DNA of 64,000 bases. Origin: Pyxidicoccus parkwaysis (GTDB lineage Bacteria; Myxococcota; Myxococcia; Myxococcales; Myxococcaceae). The notes under the pieces are model-generated. The model was not told the DNA's origin. It made no database searches and was given only the letters and a program-made list of their open reading frames with translations. Each line of letters starts with the position of its first letter. The stretch's first letter is position 1. The position numbers and the translations under genes are program-made. Shown here piece by piece: positions 31,301 to 41,200 of this stretch. The stretch lies in NCBI RefSeq assembly GCF_017301735.1, contig NZ_CP071090.1, positions 8,422,001 to 8,486,000 of the forward strand, in the 5' to 3' direction.

Positions 31301-32127
31301 GGTTGGGCGCGCCTCGGGACACGGCGCCCGCGCAGCCGAGCTGCCTCATCAAGTTCCAGGAGGGCACTCACGGGACGCCCGTCTTCATCGTCCACGCGGC
31401 AGCCGGACAGGTGCTCTTCTACCGCGAGCTCGCGCGCAGCATCTCCGCCGAGCGGCCCGTCTACGGCATCGAGTCCGCGGGACTGAGCGAGGGCGTGCAA
31501 CCCCAGACCTCAGTGGAGGAGATGGCGACGCACTACCTCGATGCCATCCGCAAGGTTCAGCCCACGGGTCCGTACCTGCTCGTGGGTGCCTCGTTCGGCG
31601 GAATGGTCGTCTACGAGATGGCGTGCCGGCTCTCCGCCGAGGGACAGTCCGTGCCCCTGTGCGCGCTGCTTGACACGCCCGCGCCGAGCCAGCTCGGCTC
31701 GTTCATCATGGATGAGGCCGAGCTGCTGTCCTCGCTCGTGGCCCGCGCGTACTCGGCGGAGCAGCTTCGCGGGCTGCCGCTGGAGGAACAACTCCGGATG
31801 CTCGACGAGCACGCGCGGAAGACGGGCACCGAGCCGGTGTTCCCGAACATCGACCAGGCGCGGCGGCAGATTGCGGTGTGGCTCGCCAACGCCGGGGCCA
31901 TGCACAAGTACTCACCGCCACGCTGGGAGGGCGGCGAGCTCCAATACTTCCTCGCCGCCGAGGACTCACCGGGCAAACCACCCGATGCGGAGCGCAGCTG
32001 GATGCGCCTGGGCGCGGCGGTGCGCGTGGAGGTCGTCCCGGGCGACCACACCGGCATGCTCCTGCCTCCCCATGCGGAGGGGCTTGGCGCGAAGCTGGCG
32101 CGGCTGATTCGCCAGGCACATCCGTAA
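28357..32127 (+). CDS. single-module type I PKS, KS-AT-ACP-TE
   Basis: 1256 residues. Ketosynthase (about 12-430) with active Cys in TACSTSL (near 179), His in EAHGTGTPLGDP (near 315) and KTNIGH (near 348). Acyltransferase (about 520-840) with GHSMGEY (Ser near 622). Carrier domain DDFFALGGDSLFALR (Ser near 944), thioesterase GASFGG (Ser near 1077). No ketoreductase, dehydratase or enoylreductase is present, so one two-carbon unit would be added and left as a beta-keto group. The acyltransferase segment RAGHS is not decisive for malonate versus methylmalonate. It has its own thioesterase, like the NRPS on the other side of the divergent promoter. It is convergent with the large NRPS. Confidence 0.95.
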   Translation: MQETTPETVPDEGAIAVIGISLRFPGAPNVRRFWSNLAAGIDSVTVLDSEQRAKAGMPAEDGWVAAAGLIENPELFDAAFFGYSPREAEQLDPQHRLFMECAWEGLESAGYAVRATPLRAGVYAGATLSTYLLNNVLPNMERRSSDLMESALGTNVDFLATRIAYKLNLTGPAMTVQTACSTSLTAVHLACQALLAGECNLALAGGTAVRSPQIQAYRTQQGGISSQDGRCRAFDEKSSGAVPGNGVAVVVLKRLVDALEDGDPIRAVIRGTALNNDGSTKAGFTAPSVSGQIAAITDAHALAGVEPDSISYIEAHGTGTPLGDPVEVSALKQVFQGVAPGSVGLGSVKTNIGHLDAAAGVAGLIKAVLALENALLPPTVHFTRPNPLLELEGSPFYVVGQPRPWTGPLPRRAGVSSFGIGGTNAHAVLEEAPALSPTDEPRRSEELLLLSARSEEALERMSSELAEHLGHAPESLADMAHTLQVGRNRFGWRRFVTASSQDEAAARLTAQDADKARTAFDEAERRGAVFLFPGMGPQRVNMGAELMKEPVYRDAVDQCAELARRHLGTDLRELMFAGPERFDEASRELDRPLWAQPTLFTCEWALAQLWRSWGVEPEALLGHSMGEYAAACFAGVFTLEEALELVIARGRILEQLPPGGMTAALAPVAQVEPLLGPELSVAAINTPSACVISGPLDALVTFEAVLAKQGIESKRLHNTRAGHSAMLEPHLADFARLVSRFKPHGPSVPILSSRTGRWLTEREAVDPMYWCRHLRETVRFSDALGVLLTSGERALIELAPGATLTSLARQHPAYASQPVIATLPVNTASRPTSVLAPLGEAWLAGVTVDWGRFRDGENRRRVTLPTYSFDRERYWIEAASMPGPRITESRPVETHRPAATPKRVRKGAAPVPPRDATETQLVECFRQVLHVDEVGIHDDFFALGGDSLFALRLNARIEERFGVRLPLRAVLEGPTVALLAQRLGAPRDTAPAQPSCLIKFQEGTHGTPVFIVHAAAGQVLFYRELARSISAERPVYGIESAGLSEGVQPQTSVEEMATHYLDAIRKVQPTGPYLLVGASFGGMVVYEMACRLSAEGQSVPLCALLDTPAPSQLGSFIMDEAELLSSLVARAYSAEQLRGLPLEEQLRMLDEHARKTGTEPVFPNIDQARRQIAVWLANAGAMHKYSPPRWEGGELQYFLAAEDSPGKPPDAERSWMRLGAAVRVEVVPGDHTGMLLPPHAEGLGAKLARLIRQAHP

Positions 32128-32138
32128 GGGGTGGTCAC

Positions 32139-32167
32139 CGCCGAGGCCGAGAAATCGAGCCTCGGCG
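32139..32167. terminator. strong hairpin between convergent PKS and NRPS
   Basis: CGCCGAGGC (32139-32147) pairs perfectly with GCCTCGGCG (32159-32167) across an 11-base loop that can itself pair partly (CGA/TCG). It lies 12 bases after the PKS stop, in the gap before the NRPS stop at 32298. A likely bidirectional terminator. Confidence 0.7.
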
Positions 32168-32297
32168 AAGACGCCCATGAGCGGACCTGGTACTCCGGCA
32201 CAGAGAGCTCGAAGGGCTCGGGCCGCCCTGGCCTGCTCCGCGCGGGCCCAATGACAACCGGTCAGCACCTCGATGCCAAGGTGCTGGCTGGAGAGGC

Positions 32298-35200
32298 TCA
32301 GTCCGAGCCCGGGCGCAGGCGCCGCTGCCGTGAGAGCCGACGCAGGCGGTCCTCCCTGTCGCTGGAGGCCACCGGTGCCGCTGCCTGCGCCGGTGCCGCG
32401 CCCTTGGACAGATGCGCGGCGAGCGTGCGCACGGTGGGGAACTGGAACAACTCCACCAGCGGCACCTTGCGACCCACGCGCGCCTCCATCCGCGCGTGTA
32501 CCGCCTGGAGCAGCAGCGAGTTGCCACCCAGGTCGAAGAAGTTGTCGCCCGCGCCCACCTTGTCCAGCTTCAGCACCTCTGCCCAGAGCTGCGCGAGCGC
32601 CTTCTCCACGCCCTCCTCCGGCGCCACGTAGCCGCTGCTCAGCTCGGGCCGCTGTGCATCCGGCACGGGCAGCGCCTTCCAGTCCGGCTTCCCGTTCGGC
32701 GTGAGGGGAATGTCCTCCATCACCACGAAGGCCGAGGGCACCGCGTGCTCCGGCAGCGACCGCCGCAGCCATGCACGCAGCACGTCGGCCGTCAGCGTCT
32801 CGCCCTTCGCGGGCACGACGTACGCGACGAGCCGCGTCTCTCCAGGCGCGTCCTCACGCCCCATCACCACCACTGACTGGACGCCGGGATGCTCGGCCAG
32901 TGCCTCCCGCGCTTCCGCCGGCTCCACGCGCACGCCGCGCACCTTCACCTGCGAGTCCGCGCGCCGCAGGTACTCCAGCCGTCCGTCGTCGCGGAAGCGC
33001 ACCACGTCGCCCGTGCGGTACAGCCGCTGTCCCCTGCGGAACGGGTCCGGCACGAAGCGCTCCGCCGTCAGGTCCGGCCGGCCCAGGTAGCCACGCGCCT
33101 GCCCCGCGCCGCCCAGACACAGCTCGCCCCAGACACCGGGAGGCACCAGGTGTCCCGCCTCGTCCATCACCCGCACCACGAGGTTCCGCGCCGGAGTGCC
33201 AATCATGGGCCGCTCACCTGGACGGCACTCGCCCAGCGTGGTGCACACCGTGCTCTCCGTCGGACCGTAGCCGTTGATGAAGCGCCGGCCCTGGCCCCAG
33301 CGGGACACGAGCTCCGCCGTGCACGCCTCACCCGCCGACACCAGCACCTTCAACTCCGGCAGTGCCACGTCGGGCAATACCGCGAGCACTGACGGAGGCA
33401 GCGTGGCCGCGGTGATTCGCTCGCGCGCCAACAACTCGGCCAGCGGCTCGCCCGGGGCCACCTGCTCGCGGCGCGCGAGGACCACCGTGCCGCCGGTCAG
33501 CAGCGGCGGATAGATTTCCCACACCGAGGCATCGAAGCTCATCGGCGCGAACTGCAGCACCCGGCTCCCCGGCCCGAGCCCCAGCATCCCTCTCGCAATC
33601 TCGACGAGGTTCGCCACGCCCCGGTGCTCCAGCAGCGTGCCCTTGGGACGGCCCGTGCTCCCCGAGGTGAAGATGACGTAGGCGAGGTTGCGCGCCGTGA
33701 CTTCGTGCGTGGACTGCAACGGCGCCACGCCTGGAGCGGACTCTCGATGCGACGGCGACCATGGCGCCGCGTCCAGCCCTCCCTCATTCAGAAGCAGCGT
33801 GGGCCCGCGATACGACACCCGCGACGCATACGGCTCACGCGCCACCAGCAGCGCCGCACGTGAGCTCTCCAGCATGTACGCGAGCCGCTCGGGCGGGTGT
33901 TCCGGGTTCATGGGCAGGTAGGCGCCGCCCGCCTTGAGGACGGCGAACATGCTCACCACCAGGTCCATGCCCCGCTCGATGCACAGGCCCACCAGCACCT
34001 CGGGCCCCACGCCTCGCTCACTCAGCACGCGGGCCAGGGCGTTGGCGCGCGCGTCCATCTGCGCGTAGGTGAGCGTCTGGCCCTCCATCTCCAGAGCCAC
34101 CGCGTCGGGCGTCCTCGCCACCTGCGCCTCGAACAGCCGGTGGATGCAGTCCGCCTCGAAGTCCTCTTCGCTGCCGCCCCACGCCAGCACCTTCGCCTGC
34201 TCCGCGGCGCTCATCAGCGGCAAGTCGCGCAGTGCACGCTCGGGCGCATCCACCAGGGCTTGCAGCAGGCGCTCCAGGTGCCGGCCCAGCCGCTCGACGG
34301 TAGCGGTCTCGAAGAGGTCGGTGTTGTACTCGATGGCGCCTTCCAGCCCCTCGGGCGACTCGCGCAGCGACAGCGCGAGGTCCACCTTGGACGTCTTCGC
34401 GTCGATGTCCACGAGGCGCGACTTCAACCCCGGCATCGACAGCTCCGATACCGGCGCGTTCTGCAGCGCGAACACCACCTGGAAGACGGGCGAGCGGCTC
34501 AAGTCACGCACGGGCCGCAGCGCATCCACCAGCGTCTCGAAGGGCACGTCCTGGTGCGCGAAGGCACCGAGCACCGTCTCGCGCACCTGGTGCAGCAGCT
34601 CACGGAAGCCCATTCCGCCCGTGGCACGAATGCGCAGCGCCAGCGTGTTGACGAAGAAGCCGATGAGGCCCTCCACCTCCTTCGTCGTGCGGCCCGAAAT
34701 GGGCGAGCCGAGCACCATGTCCCACTGTCCGCTGTACCGCGCCAGCAACACCTGGAAGCCCGCCAGCAGCGTCATGTAGAGCGTCACGCCCTCGCGCTGA
34801 CTCAACTCCTTCAGTCGCGCCGTCAGCTCCGCTGGCAGGCGCACCCAGTGCCACGCGCCGCGGAACGTCTGCACCGCAGGGCGCGGCTTGTCGATGGGCA
34901 ACTCCAACGCCGCGGGCGCGCCTTCGAGCTGTTGACGCCACCACGCGAGCTGCTCCTCCAGCACCTCGCCCTTCAACCACGCGCGCTGCCACACCGCGAA
35001 GTCCGCGTACTGCACCGGCGGGGCTTCCAGCGCCGCTTCCTCACCCTTCACCTGTGCCGCGTAGACCATGCCCAGCTCGCGGCACAGCACGCCCATGGAC
35101 CAACCATCCGCCACGATGTGGTGCACCACCAACATCAGCACGTGGTCCGCGTCACCCATCCGCACCAGCGTGGCGCGCAGCAGCGGGCCGCGCTCCAGGT

Positions 35201-38200
35201 CGAAGGGACGACGCGCTTCCTCGTTGCACAGCTTGTTGAATTCCTGCTCGCGAAGCGCCTCGGGCACGCCGCGCAGGTCCACGGCTGGCAGCGGCAGCGG
35301 CGCGGGCGCTCCGATGCGCTGCACCCCGCCTCCCACGTCCTGATGGAACGTCGTCCGCAGCGACTCGTGACGCCGCACCAATTCGGCGAGGGTCCGCTCC
35401 AGCGCGGGCACGTCGAGCGCTCCCTCCAGCCTCAGCGCCAGGGGGATGTTGTAGAGCGGGCTCTGCGGCTGGAGCCGGTCGAAGAACCAGAGGCGCTGCT
35501 GCGCGAAGGACAGCGGCAGCGACTCCTCCTCGCCCTGCATGCGGACCAGGGCCTTCCGCCGAGACTCGGGCGCGCCCTTCACCAACTCTTGGAGCCGCTC
35601 TGCCAGCAGGGCGACGGTGGGCGCCTCGAAGAGCAGTCGCACGGGCACGTCGCGGCCCAGGACGTCCTTCAGTCGCGACACCACCTGCATGACGAGCAGC
35701 GAATGGCCTCCGCGCTCGAAGAAGTGGTCCTCCGCACCCACGTGCCGCAGGCCCAACAGTGGTGCCCAGGTGGTAGCCACCAGGCGCTCCATCGATGTGC
35801 GCGGCGCGACGTAGCCTTCCGGAGCCAGCGCTGCGACGTCGAGCGTGGGAACAGCCGCCCTGCGCCCTCCGTCACGCGGCGCCTTCACCCGTGCCGGCGT
35901 GTCGAGCCGCTCGCGAATCTCCAGCGCTCCGCCCGGCCTCCAGCGTCCCCAGATGCCGGTGCTGAACAGCCTTCCTCCGGGCTCGCCGCTCAGGGGGTCT
36001 GGGACGAAGAGCTCCGGAGACGGCACGCCCGCGAGCCTCGCGCCCCCGAGCCACAGCGCGCCCCACACGCCCACGGGCACCGGCTCCAGCGTCTCGTCGA
36101 GCACGTAGACGCGCGCCTCCGGCCTCGGCTCCTCGGGCATCGTGAGTCCTTCGGGGAGGGGCACGTTCGGCGGGTACTCCGTCCGGTAGGCGTTCCACTC
36201 CACGAGGACCAGGTGCCGCTCCGCCTCGTTCAACAGCGGCAGCGTGCCCGGCAGTGCATCCGGGAGCGCCACGGCCGCCTCCAGCAGGCGCTGGAAGTGC
36301 TCCGCCATGCGGGCCACCGTCACCTCGTCGAAGAGGGCGACGTTGCGCTCCCAGAAGGCCGTCAGCCCGTCCTCGTCCTCGCGCACCGTGAGCGCGAGGT
36401 CGAACTTCGCCATCCCCGCGTCGAAGTCCACCGCCGACGTGCTCAGCCCTGACAGGCTCGGCGTGGGTGCCAGGCCAATCAACGAGAAGGCCACCTGGAA
36501 CAGCGGAGAGCGGCTCAGGTCGCGCTCCAGCCGCAGGTCCTCCACCAGCGTCTCGAAGGGCACGTCCTGGTGCGCGAAGGCGCCGAGCACCGACTCGCGC
36601 GTGTGGTGCAGCAGCTCACGGAAGCTCATCCGCTCCGTCGCGCGGAGGCGCAGCGCCAGCGTGTTGACGAAGAAGCCGATGAGGCCCTCGACCTCCTTCG
36701 TCGTGCGGCCGGAAATCGGCGAGCCCACCACCATGTCCCACTGACCGCTGTAGCGCGCGAACAGCGCGTGGTAGCCGGCCAGCAGCGTCATGTAGAGCGT
36801 GACGCCCTCGCTCCGGCTCAGCTCCTTGAGGCCCGCGCTCAGCTCCGGAGACAGCTTCACAGTCAGCACAGCACCACGGAACGTCTGCAACGTGGGGCGA
36901 GGCCGGTCCGTCGGCAACTCCAGCACGGCGGGCGCTCCATCCAACTGCCCTCGCCACCACGCGAGCTGCTGCTCCAGCACGTCGCCTCGCAGCCACTCGC
37001 GCTGCCACACCGCGAAGTCCGCGTACTGCACCGGCAGGGCGTCGAGCGCCGCGTCTTCGCCCTTCACCTGCGCCGCGTAGAGCGCCTCCAGCTCGCGGCT
37101 CAGCACACCCATGGACCAGCCGTCCGCCACGATGTGATGCAGCACCACCACCAGCACGTGCTCTCCGGCCGTCAGGCGCAACAGCGCCGCGCGCAGCAGG
37201 GGTCCGTGCTCCAGGTCGAAGGGCTTCTGCGTCACCTCCACCACGCGGCGTCGCATCGCGGCTTCCACTTCTTCGCCTTCGCGGACGTCCAGCTCCTCCA
37301 CCGGGACGGGCACCGTCACTTCCGGGACGATGCGCTGCACCGGCTGGCCCTGCACCTCCGCGAAGGTCGTGCGCAGCGACTCGTGCCGACGCACCACCTG
37401 CTCCACCGCGCGCGACAGCGCGGCCACGTCCAGCCGTCCCTTCAGTCGCAGGACGAAGGGCAGGTTGTACGCATAGCCCTCCGTGTCGAGCTGCCGCAGG
37501 AACCACAGTCGCTGCTGCGCGAAGGACAGTGGCAGCGCGCCCTGTCTCGTCGCGGGCACCAGGGGTGGCGCCTTCAAGCCCACCTCTCGCGCCACCGTGC
37601 CCTCCAGTCGCTCCGCGAGCGCGGCCACGGTGGGGGACTCGAACAACAGTCGCACGGGCACGTCGCGCCCGAGCACCTCGCGCAGCCGGGACATCACGCG
37701 CGTCGCCAGCAACGAGTGCCCACCCAGCGTGAAGAAGTTGTCCTCCACGCCCACGCGCTCCAGGCCGAGCAGCGGCGCCCAGATGCCCGCCACCGTCTCC
37801 TCCATCGCCGTCCGGGGCGCCGAGGCGACGCCCGCGCTCAGCCCTTCCGCCTCCGGCGCGGGCAGCGCCTTGCGGTCCACCTTGCCGTTCGCCGTCAACG
37901 GCAGCGCGGGCAGCTTCACGAAGGCCGAGGGCACCATGAACTCCGGCAGCCCACCCTTCATCGACTCGCGCACCTGCGACACGCTCAGCGACTGGCCCGG
38001 CTGCTCGACGTAGTACGCGACGAGCCGCTTGCCGCCGACACCATCGCGCACCACCACCAGCCCCTCCTTCACGCCGGGGCAGCGCAGTAGCGCGGCGTCC
38101 ACCTCCGCCAGTTCGATGCGGTAGCCACGCACCTTCACCTGGTTGTCGCGCCGGCCGAGGAACTCCAACACGCCGTCCTCGCGCCAGCGCGCGAGGTCTC

Positions 38201-41200
38201 CGGTGCGGTACAGCCGCTCACCCGGTACCCGGCTGAAGGGGTTGGGAATGAAGCGGTCCGCCGTCACGTCCGGCTGACGCAGATATCCGCGCGCGAGCCC
38301 GTCTCCGCCGATGAACAGCTCTCCAGCCACACCGGGCGGCACGGGCTCGAAGCCCGCGTCCAGCACGTACACCTGCGTGTTGCCGATGGGCCGACCGATG
38401 GGCACCGACGTGCCCACGTCCTCCAGCCGCGTCATCCGGTGCGTGGACGTGAAGAGCGTTCCCTCCGTCGGGCCGTAGCAGGCCGTCACCGGAATGCGGA
38501 GCTCTTCCAACGTCTTCCTCACGTGCGGCGCGGACACCACGTCTCCGCCCGTGAGCAACTGCCGCACGCCGCGCAGCCCCTCCATCCGCAGGTCCACCAT
38601 CTGGCTGAACAGGCCCGCCGTCAGGTGCAGCAACGTCACCTCGTGGCGCGTCAGCACCTCCGTCAGCAGGTCGAGGTCACTGGGCGAGCGCGGCGGGAAG
38701 ACCACCAGCCTCCCTCCGAGACACAGCGGTCCCCACACCTCCAGCGTGGACGCGTCGAAGGAGATGGGCGCGATGAGGAGGAACGTCTCCTCCGGCCCCA
38801 GCTTCGCGTAGGGCGCTCCGTACAGGAGGCGCAGCACGCCCCGGTGCTCCACGGCCACGCCCTTCGGGCGACCCGTGCTCCCCGAGGTGAAGTCCACGTA
38901 CGCGAGGTTCCTCCCGCCCACCGCCGCGCGCGGCGCATGTGCCGGCCGCGACTCCAGCCGCTCCTCCTCCACCAGCATCAACTCCGGCAGCGCATGCGCC
39001 GGCAACTGCGGGAGCAGCGCGCGCGAGGTGAGGAGCAGGCGCGGCCGCGAGTCCTCCAGCATCTGCTCCAATCGCTGCGCCGGGTAGCTGGACTCCAACG
39101 GCACGTACGCGCCGCCCGCCTTGAGGATGGCGAGCAGCGACACGATGAGCTCCACCGAGCGCTCCAGGCACACGGACACCAGCACGTCCGGCCCCACGCC
39201 GCGCTCCACCAACGCCCACGCGAGCTGGTTGGCCTGCGCCTCCAGCTGTGCGTACGTCAGTCGCTCCGCGCCGAACTCCAGCGCCACCGCGTTGGGACGC
39301 CGCGCTGCCTCCGCCTCGAAGAGGTGGTGCACGCACGCGTCGCGAGGGAAGTCCACCGCCGTGGCGTTCCACGTCTCCAGGACGCGCTGGCGCTCGGCGG
39401 CGGGCAGCAGCGGCAGGGCACCGAGCCGCGCGTTCGGCTCGGCCACGAGTCCGCGCAGCAACTCCAGGAAGCAGTCCGCCATCCGGCCCACGGTGGAGGG
39501 CTCGAAGAGGTCCGCGTTGTAGATGAGCTGGCCGGCAATCGCGTCCTGCGCGGAGTCGACGAGCAGCAACTCCAGGTCGAACTTGGCGACGGTGCTCGCG
39601 AAGTCCCACGTCCGCGTGCTGACGCCCGGCAGCGTCACTGTGGGCGAGGCCCCTTGCAGGGTGAACAGCACCTGGAACAGCGGCGAGCGGCTCAAGTCAC
39701 GCTCGGGACGCAGGTCCTCCACCAGCTTCTCGAAGGGCACGTCCTGGTGCGCGAAGGCACCGAGCACCGTCTCCTTCACCTGGCGCAGCAGCGCGCGGAA
39801 GGACGCACGGGCCTCCATGCGCGCACGCAGGGCCAGCGTGTTGACGAAGAAGCCGATGAGGTCCTCCGCCTCCTTCGCCGTGCGGCCCGAAATCGGCGAG
39901 CCCACCACCACGTCCCACTGCCCGCTGTAGCGCGCCAGCAGCACCTGGAAGGCCGCGAGCAACGTCATGTACGGCGTCACGCTCTCCCGGCGGCTCAGCT
40001 CGCGCAGGGCCACGCAGAGCTCAGGAGACAGCCTCACCGGGAGGCTCGCGCCCCGGAAGGTCTGCACCACCGGACGCGGCCGGTCCGCCGGCAATTCCAG
40101 CACGGAGGGCGCACCGCCGAGCTGTGCGCGCCACCACGCGAGCTGCTGCACCAGCACCTCGTCCTTCAGCCAGTCGCGCTGCCACGCCGCGTGGTCCGCG
40201 TACTGCACGGCGAGCGGCTTCAGCGCCGGCTCCTGACCCTTCACGTCCGCGACGTACAGCGCCTCCAGCTCGCGGCACAGCACGTCCATGGACCAGCCGT
40301 CGGCCACGATGTGGTGCACCACCAGCACGAACACGTGCTCCTCGTCCGTCACGCGCAGCAGCACCGCGCGCAGCAGGGGCCCGTGCTCCAAATCAAAAGT
40401 CTCGTGGAACGCGTCCACCACGCGGCGGCGCAGCGCGTCCTCCACCGACTCACCGACTCGCGCGGACAGGGCCTCCACGGGCACGGGCACAGTCAGTTCC
40501 GGAGAGATGCGCTGCACCGGCTGGCCCTGCACCTCGGGGAACGTGGTGCGCAGCGCCTCGTGCCTGCGCACCACCTGAGCGACCGCGCGCGACAGCGCCG
40601 CCACGTCCAGTCGGCCCGAAAGGCGCAGGACGAAGGGCAGGTTGTACGTGGCTCCGCCCGCGTTCAACTGGCCCAGGAACCACAGGCGCTGCTGCGCGAA
40701 GGACAGCGGCAGCTCGCCATTTCTCGGCGCGGGCAGAAGCGGCGGACGGCTCGGCGGCGGCGCGCTCAGGGCCAGCTCGCGCAGCCGCTCCGAGAGCCCG
40801 GCCACCGTGGGCGACTCGAACAGCAGGCGCACCGGCACTTCACGGCCCAGCACCTCGCGCAGCCGCGACACCACTCGCGTCGCCAGCAGCGAGTGGCCAC
40901 CCATGCCGAAGAAGTCATCCCTCACGCCGACGGGACGGACTCCCAGCACCTCTTCCCAGACCTGCGCCAACTGGCGCTCCAGCGGAGTGCGCGGTGCCTC
41001 GTAGCCGCTTCCCAGCTCCTCGCGGTCGATGTCCGGAGCCGGCAGTGCCTTGCGGTCCACCTTGCCACTGGGTGTCAGCGGCAGCGCATCCAGCCGCATC
41101 AGCACCGAGGGCACCATGTACTCCGGCAACCGGCGTCCGAGCTGTCTCTTGAGGGCCTCGACGTCCCACGCTTCGTCCGCGCCCTGCACCACGTAGCCCA

